A DNA stretch of 64,000 nucleotides from CAVSIP01 sp963728075. GTDB taxonomy: Bacteria; Actinomycetota; Actinomycetes; JAFAQI01; DASSKL01. The position numbers and the translations under genes are program-made. The notes under the pieces were generated by a model. The model was not told where the DNA came from, did not search any database, and worked only from the letters and a program-made list of their open reading frames with translations. Below, piece after piece: positions 17,164-24,949 of the stretch. Within the stretch, counting starts at the first letter, position 1. The number at the start of each line of letters is the position of its first letter. Where the stretch lies: assembly GCA_963728075.1 (NCBI GenBank), contig CAVSIP010000001.1:801955-865954 (forward strand). Direction: 5' to 3'.

Positions 17164-18931
17164 TGGGGGCCGCCTTGTACGTGGCGTGTGCGTCGAGCGT
17201 GCCCAGGTTCATGGCGACGCGGAAGGCCGCGACGCCGTTGCCGGAGTGGGTGACGGTGTACACCATCGTCACCACCACGGGCGACGTCACGCTCTGCTCC
17301 ACGACGCACGAGTCCGCGCACGGAGACGTGCCGCTGCTGCTGTCCACCGCAGTGCCGAGCGAGACCGTGGTCTGGATCGTGAAGACGGCAGTCGTACCGT
17401 CGTTGAGCTTGTAGGTCGCGGACACGTCGGGGACGGAGATGGACGCCGGCGGTGAAGCGAGCGAGACGCTGGTGTAGCCGGTTCCGTTCCAGTACTGGAG
17501 GGTGCCCGCCACGGTCGGCGCCGGGTGCGTCGCCGCCCCGATACCGCTCTCGGCCGCGACCGCGTCCGAGTAGTCGGAGAGGCTCAGCACGTTCGTGAAG
17601 CCGCTGGGGAACGTGTCCCGCGTCAGGTCCGGGCTGGGCAGCCCACCGAGTGTCAGGTCGCCGAGCGAACGAGATGCCGCAGCAGCTACGCATCCGACCC
17701 CGGACGCAGCGGGGCAGTAGGACGTCCCGGGGGTGGTGTAGCGGGCCACGAACGTGTTCGTGCTTGCCGGGGCAGCCGAGACAGTGGCGAGCGAGAACGC
17801 CGGCAGGTCACGAGAGGCCATGGAGGCGAAGTCCATGGACAGGTAGCCGGCGGACCCGGTGGACTGCACGGTTCCGCTGCCGCAGATCTGACCCCCCGTC
17901 AAGGCGGTGCCATCCGGCTTCTGACAGGCCGGCGAGACGCCCGCCGCAGTCGTGCTGACGGAACTGCCCGCATCCCCGGTCGTCGGGGCGACGGTGATCG
18001 ACCCTCCGGAGCCGCTGACCGTCACAGGCCCGCTCGTCTGCGAGGCGGTGCTCGCGGAGGGCGTGCCCGAACCCGCGGTGCCCGGGTCGGTGTCCACGGC
18101 GGTGATCGCCGCCAGACCACCGGCGCCCGTCGTGCCGCTGCTGCGGGTGATCGATCCGGCGGCGGTGGTCGCCTTGCCGTTGACGCTGGTCGTCTGCTCG
18201 ATCTGGGCGGCCGAGCTCAACCCGGCGAGGGAGATCTGCGCGGACTGGAAGTCGATGCCGGGAACCGGTGCGGCGCCGCCGAGCCCGGCGATGCTGATCG
18301 AACCCGGCGTCGTCCCCGCGGTGGCGTACAGGAAAGCCTGACAGGGGCCGGAGAAGGGGTGGGTGGCCGTGGACAGGCAGCCCTGCGGCGAGTACAGCCG
18401 GCTGCGGGTCACCACGCGCTTGGCCGCGTGGTTCGTCGCCGCGCTGGACCACTCGACCACCACGGTCAGCCAGTACTGTGTCGGCGTTGCACCGGCCACC
18501 TGGGTGACGTAGGTGCTCACCGTGTAGGAAACGCCGTTGATGGCCGCCGGGTGCTGGATGTGCGGGTAGAGCGGGGCCTGGTTGGTGCCGGCGTTGGTCT
18601 GCAGCACCTCGTCGATCGAGGTGTCGAACGGCGGCTTGAAGTGGCCGGTCGCAGAGTCGATGTTCGGGTCCGGCGAGACGTCGGAGCTGCGCAGGCCCGC
18701 CGCGACCGTGTCGTACGGAAGGGCCCGCAGCTGCTCCATCGCCCGGTTGGCCAGGGAGGTCGCCTGCTGGCGCTGCTTGGCGAGCCCGAGCGTTCGGACG
18801 GACGACGTGTACACGCCCACGAGAGCCAGGAGGACGACCATGATGATGAACATCGCGGTCATCATCTCGACCAACGTGAAGCCACCGTCGGCCATGGCGA
18901 TGCGCCGCCGCAGCCGGCTGCGCAGCCTCAT
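17156..18931 (-). CDS. Very long minor pilin, PilV-like
   Basis: A 591-residue protein with a canonical class III prepilin N-terminus (ADGG/FTLVEMMTAMFIIM, Glu +5). PilV-type minor pilins are usually 150-200 residues, so about 400 residues of extra Ser/Thr/Gly-rich, beta-prone sequence are displayed. The ATG at 18931 follows GGTGGAGG at good spacing. It is the first gene after the pilA terminator and heads the minor pilin-pilD-pilMNO group. A surface-binding function is plausible but no known adhesin domain is recognised. Confidence 0.8.
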   Translation of the reverse strand: MRLRSRLRRRIAMADGGFTLVEMMTAMFIIMVVLLALVGVYTSSVRTLGLAKQRQQATSLANRAMEQLRALPYDTVAAGLRSSDVSPDPNIDSATGHFKPPFDTSIDEVLQTNAGTNQAPLYPHIQHPAAINGVSYTVSTYVTQVAGATPTQYWLTVVVEWSSAATNHAAKRVVTRSRLYSPQGCLSTATHPFSGPCQAFLYATAGTTPGSISIAGLGGAAPVPGIDFQSAQISLAGLSSAAQIEQTTSVNGKATTAAGSITRSSGTTGAGGLAAITAVDTDPGTAGSGTPSASTASQTSGPVTVSGSGGSITVAPTTGDAGSSVSTTAAGVSPACQKPDGTALTGGQICGSGTVQSTGSAGYLSMDFASMASRDLPAFSLATVSAAPASTNTFVARYTTPGTSYCPAASGVGCVAAAASRSLGDLTLGGLPSPDLTRDTFPSGFTNVLSLSDYSDAVAAESGIGAATHPAPTVAGTLQYWNGTGYTSVSLASPPASISVPDVSATYKLNDGTTAVFTIQTTVSLGTAVDSSSGTSPCADSCVVEQSVTSPVVVTMVYTVTHSGNGVAAFRVAMNLGTLDAHATYKAAPSA

Positions 18932-19034
18932 GTCGCCTCCACCGATGTCGACGTTCGTCGACGGTTAGACCGTCTGGAGGTTGTCTCGGCACTCCATCCG
19001 GCCGTATTGAGCCAGACCCAGAAGGCAAAAGGGT

Positions 19035-19066
19035 GAGGGGGCGGTCCCAGTCGGGACCGCCCCCTC
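19035..19066 (-). terminator. Rho-independent terminator of pilA
   Basis: A perfect 14-base stem (GAGGGGGCGGTCCC with its complement) and a 4-base loop lie 23 bases after the pilA stop. On the minus strand it is followed by ACCCTTTTGCC, a short U-tract. It should end most pilA transcripts and limit expression of the downstream minor pilin operon. Confidence 0.9.
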
Positions 19067-19088
19067 GGAATGCGCTGTCGAATCTAGA

Positions 19089-19535
19089 TCACAGACCCGC
19101 GCAGCTGCTGTCGCCCGGCCTGGCCGAGGACAGCCCAGCCGATGCGCTGTAGAAGTAGACGGTCCCCGTGTCGGCGTTCGTGCCCTTCACGCACCAGTCG
19201 GAGTCGCCGTTGCCGGCGCCGGTGATGGTGTTGCCGTTGCTGACCCGACCGCTGTCGCTCGGGGCGGCGGCACCGGCCGGCGTGATGGTCCACTGGCCGG
19301 CCGCGGTGGCCACCGCGGTGGTGAGGGTGCCGTCGACGTAGTAGGACGCCAGGTCCTTCCCGACGGTGGTGACGTCGGCCTTGATGGACGTGTCCTTGGC
19401 CTTGTTGCGCTGGTTCAGGAAGACCGGGATGGCGATCGCGGCAAGGATGCCGATGATGATCATGACGACGAGAAGTTCGATGAGGGTGAAGCCGCCGTCA
19501 CGCTCTTCCTGCGCCTTGTGGAATCGTGCGAGCAT
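19089..19535 (-). CDS. pilA: Major type IV pilin
   Basis: The start at 19535 (ATG, GGAAGGAC upstream) gives 148 residues: a 15-residue leader ending DGG, cleavage before FTLIELLVVMIIIGILAAIA with Glu at +5, a type IVa-like N-terminal helix through QRNKAKD, then a compact globular domain with a C-terminal Cys pair (SDWC and SSC) that can form the D-loop disulfide. It is a stand-alone transcription unit with a riboswitch leader of about 175 bases and its own strong terminator, which fits a highly expressed structural subunit. A longer upstream reading would run through the riboswitch and is rejected. Confidence 0.95.
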   Translation of the reverse strand: MLARFHKAQEERDGGFTLIELLVVMIIIGILAAIAIPVFLNQRNKAKDTSIKADVTTVGKDLASYYVDGTLTTAVATAAGQWTITPAGAAAPSDSGRVSNGNTITGAGNGDSDWCVKGTNADTGTVYFYSASAGLSSARPGDSSCAGL

Positions 19536-19617
19536 TTGCTGTCCTTCCGGTAGTGCCTGGTGAGCCGCGCCGTGTGTTCTGTTGTGGCCTTGGGCGCGAC
19601 CCCTCCGGAGAGGTGCC

Positions 19618-19710
19618 GGCCGAGGCAACCAGGCTGACTCGGTTTCCCGAGACCCTTGGCTTTGCGACCCCGCCTCGCGACGGGTGTGCCCTTGCTCTGC
19701 CGTGCGGCTC
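19618..19710 (-). promoter_or_regulatory. Cyclic di-GMP-I (GEMM-I) riboswitch in the pilA leader
   Basis: Read on the minus strand, the leader contains the GEMM-I core in order: GCAAGGGCACACC; P2 stem CCCGTC/GGCGGG closed by the GNRA tetraloop GCGA (19669-19684); the invariant GCAAAGCC (19658-19665) followed by AAGGG; P3 stem CTCGG/CCGAG (19638-19651); and CAGCCTGGTTGCC with P1 pairing GGCA/TGCC. The ligand-contacting bases equivalent to G20, A47 and C92 of Vibrio Vc2 are all present. G at position 20 points to c-di-GMP rather than 3',3'-cGAMP. The pilA start codon is 83 bases downstream. That stretch has no obvious U-tract; a CCGG-containing segment near 19605 could pair with the ribosome-binding region, so translation control is possible. 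ON or OFF direction cannot be read safely. Confidence 0.94.
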
Positions 19711-19723
19711 GATGACACGACTT

Positions 19724-19769
19724 ACATCGGGACGCCGATGGGTCATCTTGAATGCTCCAATCGGGTCAA
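19724..19769 (-). promoter_or_regulatory. Candidate pilA promoter upstream of the riboswitch
   Basis: Two weak options are seen on the minus strand. One is TTGACC (19764-19769), a good -35 box with no convincing -10 box at 17 bases. The other is TCAA-N16-CCCGATGT (19724-19751), loosely like the FliA/WhiG consensus TAAA-N15-GCCGATAA. Either would start transcription just before or near the aptamer. Nothing in the sequence decides between them. Confidence 0.3.
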
Positions 19770-19784
19770 TCTCCAACCAACGCG

Positions 19785-19812
19785 AACGGGCGCCGGTGTC
19801 CCGGCGCCCGTT
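19785..19812 (-). terminator. Hairpin terminator after pilC
   Basis: A perfect 12-base stem (AACGGGCGCCGG with its complement) and a TGTC loop begin 20 bases after the pilC stop. It is followed on the minus strand by CGCGTTGGTTGG, without a real U-tract. It should separate the regulator-pilBTC transcript from pilA. Confidence 0.75.
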
Positions 19813-19832
19813 CCTCGAGTTGCCTGTCGGCC

Positions 19833-21053
19833 CTACTTGACCAGGTCCATCACCTTGAAGATGGGCATGTACAGAGCGATGATCATCGCGCCGATGATGC
19901 CGCCGATGACGGCGATCATGATCGGCTCGATCAGTGAGGTGAGCGCTTCGGTGGTCGCTTCCACCTCCTGGTCGTAGAACTCACTGATCTTGTGCAGCAT
20001 CGTGTCCAACGCACCGGTGTCCTCACCGACCGACATCATCTGCACCACCATGGGTGGGAAGATCGCGTGGTTCTGCAGGGGGCCGGCGAGCGACTCACCC
20101 TGGCGGACGCTCTCCTGCACGTCCCGCACCGCACGCTCGAGGACCACGTTTCCGGTCGTGTCGGCGACGATGTCCAGCGCCTGGAGAACGGGAACGCCCG
20201 AGTGCAGCATCGTGCCGAGGTTGCGCGCGAAGCGGCTGAGAGCCAGCTTCCGGAACAGCTGTCCGAAGACCGGTGCCTTCAGCTTCGCCGGATCGAGGAT
20301 CCCCCTCACCTTGGGGTGGGCCTTGTACCTCTTCCACCAGAAGGAGAACCCGATGAGGCCGACCAGGCCGAGCGGCACCATGACGCGCATCGCGTGCGAG
20401 AGGAACACGAGGAACCTCGTCGGGGCGGGCAGCTCGCCACCGAGGTCGCTGAACATCTTGGTGAACACGGGCACGATGAACAGCAGCATCCCGATGACGG
20501 CCAGCACGGCGATGCCGAACACCGCCACGGGGTAGGTCATCGCGGACTTGACCTTCCCGCGCAGCTTCACCTCGGCCTCGTAGTTCTCGGCGATCTGCAG
20601 CAGCACCTGGTCGAGGAAGCCGCCGACCTCGCCCGCCTTGCACATGTTGACCATGAGCGGCGGGAAGGCCTTCGGGTGCTTCGCCATGGCGCTGGACAGC
20701 GACGTGCCGACCTCGACGTCGTTGCGCACCTCACCGACGATGCGCTTGAGCTCGGGGCTCTCCGTCTGGTCGGCCAGGATGCTCAGGGCCCGCAGCATGG
20801 ACAGGCCGCTGTTGATCATGGTGGCGAACTGGCGGGAGAAGACCGCCAGGTCCTTCAGCTTGACCTTGCCGCCGAAGCCCGGGAGCTTGATCTCCTTCTG
20901 CATCCCGGCGTTCGCCTGGGTGATGGACACCGGGGCGTAGCCCATGGATCGCAGCCGGGTGACGACAGCGGCCTGCGAGTCGGCCGCGAGCGTGCCGCTG
21001 ACCAGCTTGCCCGCGCGGTCGCGTACCGAGTACTTGAAGGTCGTGGTGGCCAT
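19833..21053 (-). CDS. pilC: PilC, inner-membrane pilus platform protein
   Basis: A 406-residue GspF-family protein with two homologous T2SSF domains: the first contains the segment FSRQFATMINSGLSMLRAL, the second FARNLGTMLHSGVPVLQAL, and three membrane segments lie between and after them. It couples PilB/PilT motors to pilin insertion. The N-terminus TFKYSVRDRAGKLVSGTL is typical. It follows pilT by 14 bases. Length is normal. Confidence 0.95.
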   Translation of the reverse strand: MATTTFKYSVRDRAGKLVSGTLAADSQAAVVTRLRSMGYAPVSITQANAGMQKEIKLPGFGGKVKLKDLAVFSRQFATMINSGLSMLRALSILADQTESPELKRIVGEVRNDVEVGTSLSSAMAKHPKAFPPLMVNMCKAGEVGGFLDQVLLQIAENYEAEVKLRGKVKSAMTYPVAVFGIAVLAVIGMLLFIVPVFTKMFSDLGGELPAPTRFLVFLSHAMRVMVPLGLVGLIGFSFWWKRYKAHPKVRGILDPAKLKAPVFGQLFRKLALSRFARNLGTMLHSGVPVLQALDIVADTTGNVVLERAVRDVQESVRQGESLAGPLQNHAIFPPMVVQMMSVGEDTGALDTMLHKISEFYDQEVEATTEALTSLIEPIMIAVIGGIIGAMIIALYMPIFKVMDLVK

Positions 21054-21067
21054 CGGTCAGCCGCCTC

Positions 21068-22378
21068 TCAGCCTCGGCCCGTCAGCCGGTTGAAGTCCTC
21101 GACGTGGTGGCACTTCTCCAGCGCACCCTCGTAGGTGACCTTGCCCTGCCGGACGAGCTCCGCCAGGTGCTGGTCGAGGGTGTGCATGCCGTGCTTGGCG
21201 CCGGCCTGCAGCGCGGAGTAGATCTGGTGCGTCTTGCCCTCGCGGATGAGGTTGCGGACGGCCGGGGTGGCGACCATGACCTCGGTCGCGACCGCCCGGC
21301 CCTTGCCGTCGGCGGTCTTCACCAGCGTCTGGCAGACCACACCCTGGAGCGCACCCGCCAGCTGGACCCGGATCTGCTGCTGCTGGTGCGGCGGGAAGAC
21401 GTCGATGACACGGTCGATGGTCTGGGCCGCGTCCTGGGTGTGCAGCGTGGCGAAGACCAGGTGGCCCGTCTCCGCGGCGGTCAGCGCGACCGAGATCGTC
21501 TCCAGGTCGCGCATCTCGCCGACGAGGATGATGTCCGGGTCCTGCCGCAGCACGTGCTTGAGCGCGTTCTGGAAGGAGTGGGTGTCCTCCCCCACCTCGC
21601 GCTGGTTCACCAGGCAGTTCTTGTGCTCGTGGAGGAACTCGACCGGGTCCTCGACGGTCATGATGTGCTCGCGGCGCTGCCGGTTGGCCAGGTCGATGAG
21701 CGCGGCCAGGGTCGTGGACTTGCCGGATCCGGTCGGCCCGGTGACGAGCACGAACCCACGAGGCAGCATCGAGAAGTTCGCGACCACCGGGGGAACGCCG
21801 AGGGCCTCGAGCGGCTTGATCTCGAAGGGGATGATGCGGAAGGCAGCGCCGACCGCGTCCCGCTGCTTGTACAGATTCACCCGGAAGCGCGCCCGGCCGG
21901 GCAGGGCGTAGGCGAAGTCCAGCTCGAGCTGCTCCTCGAAGCGCTCCCGCTGCTTCTGGGTGAGGATCGCGTACATCATCCGCTGGATCGTCGGCGGTGT
22001 GAACAGCGGCAGGTCCTCCTGCGGCGTCAGCGTGCCGTTCACGCGGATGGTGGGGTGCGCTCCTGCGGTGATGTGCAGGTCCGACGCGCCGAGGTCGAGG
22101 ACCCGCACGAGCAGGTCGGTGAGCAGGTGGCTCTCGAGCTCTGAGTCCTCCTCCAGCGCGCCGCGCGTCGGCGCCTTGGGCGGCGGCGCCACGGGCTCGG
22201 ACTGCGGTGCCGCTGGCTGCGCGGGTACTGCTGACGCGGGTGGGGCGTACGACGGCGCAGGTGCTGCGTACGACGGCGCAGGCGGCTCGTACGCCGGGGC
22301 AGCCGGCGCCACGGGGGGTGCCGACGCCGCGGCCGGTGCGGGGGTGAAGAACCCGCCGTCGAAGCCCTGCTGGTCCAC
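21068..22378 (-). CDS. pilT: PilT, pilus retraction ATPase
   Basis: A 436-residue secretion ATPase. From about residue 78 it matches PilT: LLVRVLDLGASDLHIT, Walker A GPTGSGKSTTLAALI, Asp box TVEDPVEFLH, Walker B DIILVGEMRDLET, and the PilT-specific AVRNLIREGKTHQI near the C-terminus. The first 75 residues are an extra Pro/Ala-rich extension with repeated PAPSYAA-like units, not present in classical PilT (about 345 residues). GTG start at 22378 with GGAG upstream. The gap of 78 bases to pilB contains only a small 6-base-pair hairpin. Confidence 0.94.
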   Translation of the reverse strand: MDQQGFDGGFFTPAPAAASAPPVAPAAPAYEPPAPSYAAPAPSYAPPASAVPAQPAAPQSEPVAPPPKAPTRGALEEDSELESHLLTDLLVRVLDLGASDLHITAGAHPTIRVNGTLTPQEDLPLFTPPTIQRMMYAILTQKQRERFEEQLELDFAYALPGRARFRVNLYKQRDAVGAAFRIIPFEIKPLEALGVPPVVANFSMLPRGFVLVTGPTGSGKSTTLAALIDLANRQRREHIMTVEDPVEFLHEHKNCLVNQREVGEDTHSFQNALKHVLRQDPDIILVGEMRDLETISVALTAAETGHLVFATLHTQDAAQTIDRVIDVFPPHQQQQIRVQLAGALQGVVCQTLVKTADGKGRAVATEVMVATPAVRNLIREGKTHQIYSALQAGAKHGMHTLDQHLAELVRQGKVTYEGALEKCHHVEDFNRLTGRG

Positions 22379-22456
22379 GAGGTCGCTCCTGCCGAGAGGT
22401 GGTCGTCTCCACCTTCGATCGGCCGTCCGGAGTGCCCGCTTGAGCCGAACGGAGGA

Positions 22457-24127
22457 TCAGACGACGACGCGGAGGATCTCCTCCAGCGACGTCACACCGG
22501 CCAGGACCTTCGCCATGCCGTCGTCGCGCAGTGTCGTCATGCCGTTGCCCTTGGCGACCTCGTTGATCTGTGCCGCGGAGGCGCGCTGGACGGCCAGCCG
22601 CTCGATCTCCTCGTCGACGGCCATGACCTCGTGGAGGGCGAAGCGGCCCTTGAAGCCCGTCTTCGCGCAGGAGGTGCAGCCCACGGGCCGGTACAGCTTG
22701 GGGATCTCCTCGCCGGGTTGCCAGGGGAAGCGCGCCCCAAGCAGCTGCTCCGGCTCCGGCTGGTACGGCTCCTTGCACTTGTCGCACAGCTTGCGCGCGA
22801 GCCGCTGGGCGAGCACGCAGTCCAGCGCGGAACCGACCAGGAAGGGCTCGATGCCCATCTCGACCAGCCGGGTGACCGCGGAGGGGGCGTCGTTGGTGTG
22901 CAGGGTCGAGAGCACCAGGTGGCCGGTGAGCGCCGCCTCGATGGCGATCTGCGCGGTCTCGTGGTCCCGGATCTCACCGATGAGCACGACGTCCGGGTCC
23001 GAGCGCAGGATCGACCGCAGCGCCGACGCGAACGTCAGGCCCGCCTTCGCGTTCGTCTGGACCTGGTTGATGCCCGGGAGCCGGTACTCGACCGGGTCCT
23101 CGACCGTGATGACGTTGATCTCCGGCTGCGAGACGATGTTCAGCGTCGCGTACAGCGTCGTCGACTTGCCGGAGCCGGTGGGGCCGGTGACGAGGATCAT
23201 TCCGTACGGCTTGGTGTAGCTCGTGCGGTAACGGGTGTAGTTCTCCTCGCTGAACCCCAGGTCGGCCAGGTCGAGCATCGCGGTCGAGTTGTCCAGGATG
23301 CGCATGACGACCTTCTCGCCCCACACCGTGGGCAGGGTCGCGACGCGGAGGTCGATCTTCTTGCCGCTCTGGGTGACCGAGAGCCGGCCGTCCTGCGGGA
23401 TGCGCCGCTCGGCGATGTTGATGTCCGACATGATCTTCAGCCGGCTGATCACGCCGGACTGGATGTTGCGCGGCGAGCGCATCACCTCGTGCAGCACGCC
23501 GTCGATCCGGTACCGCACGCGCAGGTCGTGCTCGGTCGGCTCGATGTGGATGTCGGAGGCGCGGTCCTGGATCGCCTGGGTGATGAGCAGGTTGACGAAC
23601 TTGACGATCGGCGCGTCCTCGACGACCTCGCGCAGGTTGGACAGGTCCTCCTGCTCGTCCTCGGCCGCGAACCCCATCGAGCTGGTCAGGTCGTCGAGCT
23701 CGTCGTCGGCCCGGTGGTAGCGGTTGATGGCGGCGAGGACGTCGGCCTTCGTGGCGACGACCGGCTTGACCTCCAGCCCGCCGATCGAGCGGATGTCGTC
23801 GATGGCGAAGACGTTGGCCGGGTCGGCCATGGCGACGAGCAGCTTGCCGTCCTCGTAACCGATCGGCAGCGCGTTGTAGCGCCGGCACACCGCACTGGGC
23901 ACGAGGCCGACCGCGGACCCGTCGACGGGGTAGTCGGTCAGGTCGACGAACCGCAGCCCGATCTGCTGGGCGAGCGCGGCCACGAGCTGGCTCTCGGTGA
24001 GGACTCCCTGCTCGACGAGCACGCGGCCGAGCCGGTGCCCGTTGCGCTGCTGCTCGGCGATGGCAGTCTCGAGCTGCTCGGGAGTGACCAGACCGCTCTC
24101 GAGCAGGATGTCGCCGAGCTGCTTCAC
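22457..24127 (-). CDS. pilB: PilB, pilus extension ATPase with MshEN c-di-GMP-binding domain
   Basis: A 556-residue ATPase. Residues 1-140 form an MshEN domain with two tandem motifs, LGDILLESGLVTPEQL and RLGRVLVEQGVLTESQL followed by ALAQQIGLRFVDL; this domain binds c-di-GMP in Vibrio MshE and in several PilB/GspE proteins. The motor part has Walker A GPTGSGKSTTLYATL, TVEDPVEYRL, Walker B DVVLIGEIRDHET and the zinc tetracysteine CDKC and CTSC. In motif I the Arg of MshE is replaced by Gln (KQLGD); in motif II the Arg is kept. It starts (GTG) 7 bases after a small upstream ORF, in one operon with the GTPase module. Confidence 0.95.
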   Translation of the reverse strand: MKQLGDILLESGLVTPEQLETAIAEQQRNGHRLGRVLVEQGVLTESQLVAALAQQIGLRFVDLTDYPVDGSAVGLVPSAVCRRYNALPIGYEDGKLLVAMADPANVFAIDDIRSIGGLEVKPVVATKADVLAAINRYHRADDELDDLTSSMGFAAEDEQEDLSNLREVVEDAPIVKFVNLLITQAIQDRASDIHIEPTEHDLRVRYRIDGVLHEVMRSPRNIQSGVISRLKIMSDINIAERRIPQDGRLSVTQSGKKIDLRVATLPTVWGEKVVMRILDNSTAMLDLADLGFSEENYTRYRTSYTKPYGMILVTGPTGSGKSTTLYATLNIVSQPEINVITVEDPVEYRLPGINQVQTNAKAGLTFASALRSILRSDPDVVLIGEIRDHETAQIAIEAALTGHLVLSTLHTNDAPSAVTRLVEMGIEPFLVGSALDCVLAQRLARKLCDKCKEPYQPEPEQLLGARFPWQPGEEIPKLYRPVGCTSCAKTGFKGRFALHEVMAVDEEIERLAVQRASAAQINEVAKGNGMTTLRDDGMAKVLAGVTSLEEILRVVV

Positions 24128-24134
24128 CTTGTCC

Positions 24135-24368
24135 TCATCGGCGTCTCGCGGCTGGGGTTGAGATCATGGTCGTGGCGGCGGCGCGCAACGCCAGGGCGTA
24201 CGGGGAGCCGTCCGGCAGCTCCAGCGTCGACCCGTCGGCGAAACCGAGGGCCACCCGCGGGGACACCGGCTCGGGTGACGGTCGCGGCGCAGGGGCGGGC
24301 GTGACGACACCGGCCGCATGGCGGCCGGACGGCGCCGGAAACCACCGCTCGAGCAGTCGCCATGCCAT
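24135..24368 (-). CDS. Small uncharacterised protein between the GTPase and PilB
   Basis: The ATG at 24368 is two bases after the GTPase stop, and the stop lies 7 bases before pilB, so it fills the gap exactly. The 77 residues comprise an aromatic/basic start (MAWRLLERWFPAPSGRH), a Pro-rich segment, and a compact half with VALGFADGSTLELPDGS and YALALRAAATTMIS. No family is recognised. The exact fit, the start near the preceding stop and the protein-like C-terminal half favour a real gene; no clear ribosome site is present, so coupling to the GTPase is assumed. An overlapping frame at 24124-24363 is Arg-rich and not credible. Confidence 0.55.
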   Translation of the reverse strand: MAWRLLERWFPAPSGRHAAGVVTPAPAPRPSPEPVSPRVALGFADGSTLELPDGSPYALALRAAATTMISTPAARRR

Positions 24369-24370
24369 CG

Positions 24371-24949
24371 TCAGGCCGAGGTCGTGGCCGCGTCGACCGA
24401 CTCCAGCACGGCGTACAGCAGTGCCAGCAGCACGGACTTCACCGACTCCTTGTCACGGGCGTCGCAGGGCACCAGGGTGGCGTGCGCGTCCAGGCCCAGA
24501 GCGTCGCGAATGCGGTTCTCGGTGTCGAAGTCGAGTCCGGCGGTCTTGTTGACGGCGACCACGAAGGGCACGCGCGCCATCCGCCGGAACGATGCCAGCT
24601 GCGCGGCCGCCTCGGGCAACGTCTCCAGCCGCGTCGCGTCGAGGACGAGGACGTAGCCGAGCATCCCCTCGCCGAGGATCTCCCACATGAAGTCGAAGCG
24701 CTCCTGCCCGGGAGTGCCGAACAGGTACAGCACCAGCTCGCCGTCGACGGTGATCCGACCGAAGTCCATGGCCACGGTCGTGGCCGGCTTCTGCGAGCGG
24801 GTCTCGTCGGAGACGTCGCGCTCGGTGGACAGCACCGTGATCTCGCTGATGGTCCGGATCAGCGTGGTCTTGCCGGCCGCGAAAGGCCCGGTGACGACGA
24901 CCTTGACCGCGGTCCCGCTCCCCCGGCGGCGCGGCTTGCCGGCCACCAC
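24371..24949 (-). CDS. Small GTPase of the conservon CvnD / MglA-like type
   Basis: A 192-residue Ras-like GTPase: G1 GPFAAGKTT, switch region TTVAMDFGRITVDGELVL, G3 FGTPGQERF, and VAVNKTAG at the G4 position where the usual Asp of NKxD is missing. The sequence is closest to actinobacterial conservon CvnD proteins and belongs to the broad group that includes Myxococcus MglA. The GTG start overlaps the stop of the DUF4388 gene by one base (TAGTG). Roadblock proteins such as MglB/CvnB act on such GTPases, and one is encoded two genes upstream. It may set the activity or position of the pilus motors. Confidence 0.9.
   Translation of the reverse strand: MVAGKPRRRGSGTAVKVVVTGPFAAGKTTLIRTISEITVLSTERDVSDETRSQKPATTVAMDFGRITVDGELVLYLFGTPGQERFDFMWEILGEGMLGYVLVLDATRLETLPEAAAQLASFRRMARVPFVVAVNKTAGLDFDTENRIRDALGLDAHATLVPCDARDKESVKSVLLALLYAVLESVDAATTSA

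Noticed and set aside
19618..19710. cGAMP-specific (GEMM-Ib) reading of the pilA riboswitch, as in Geobacter pilA-type leaders
   Set aside because: The base equivalent to Vc2 position 20 is G in AAGGGCACACC; cGAMP switches have A there.
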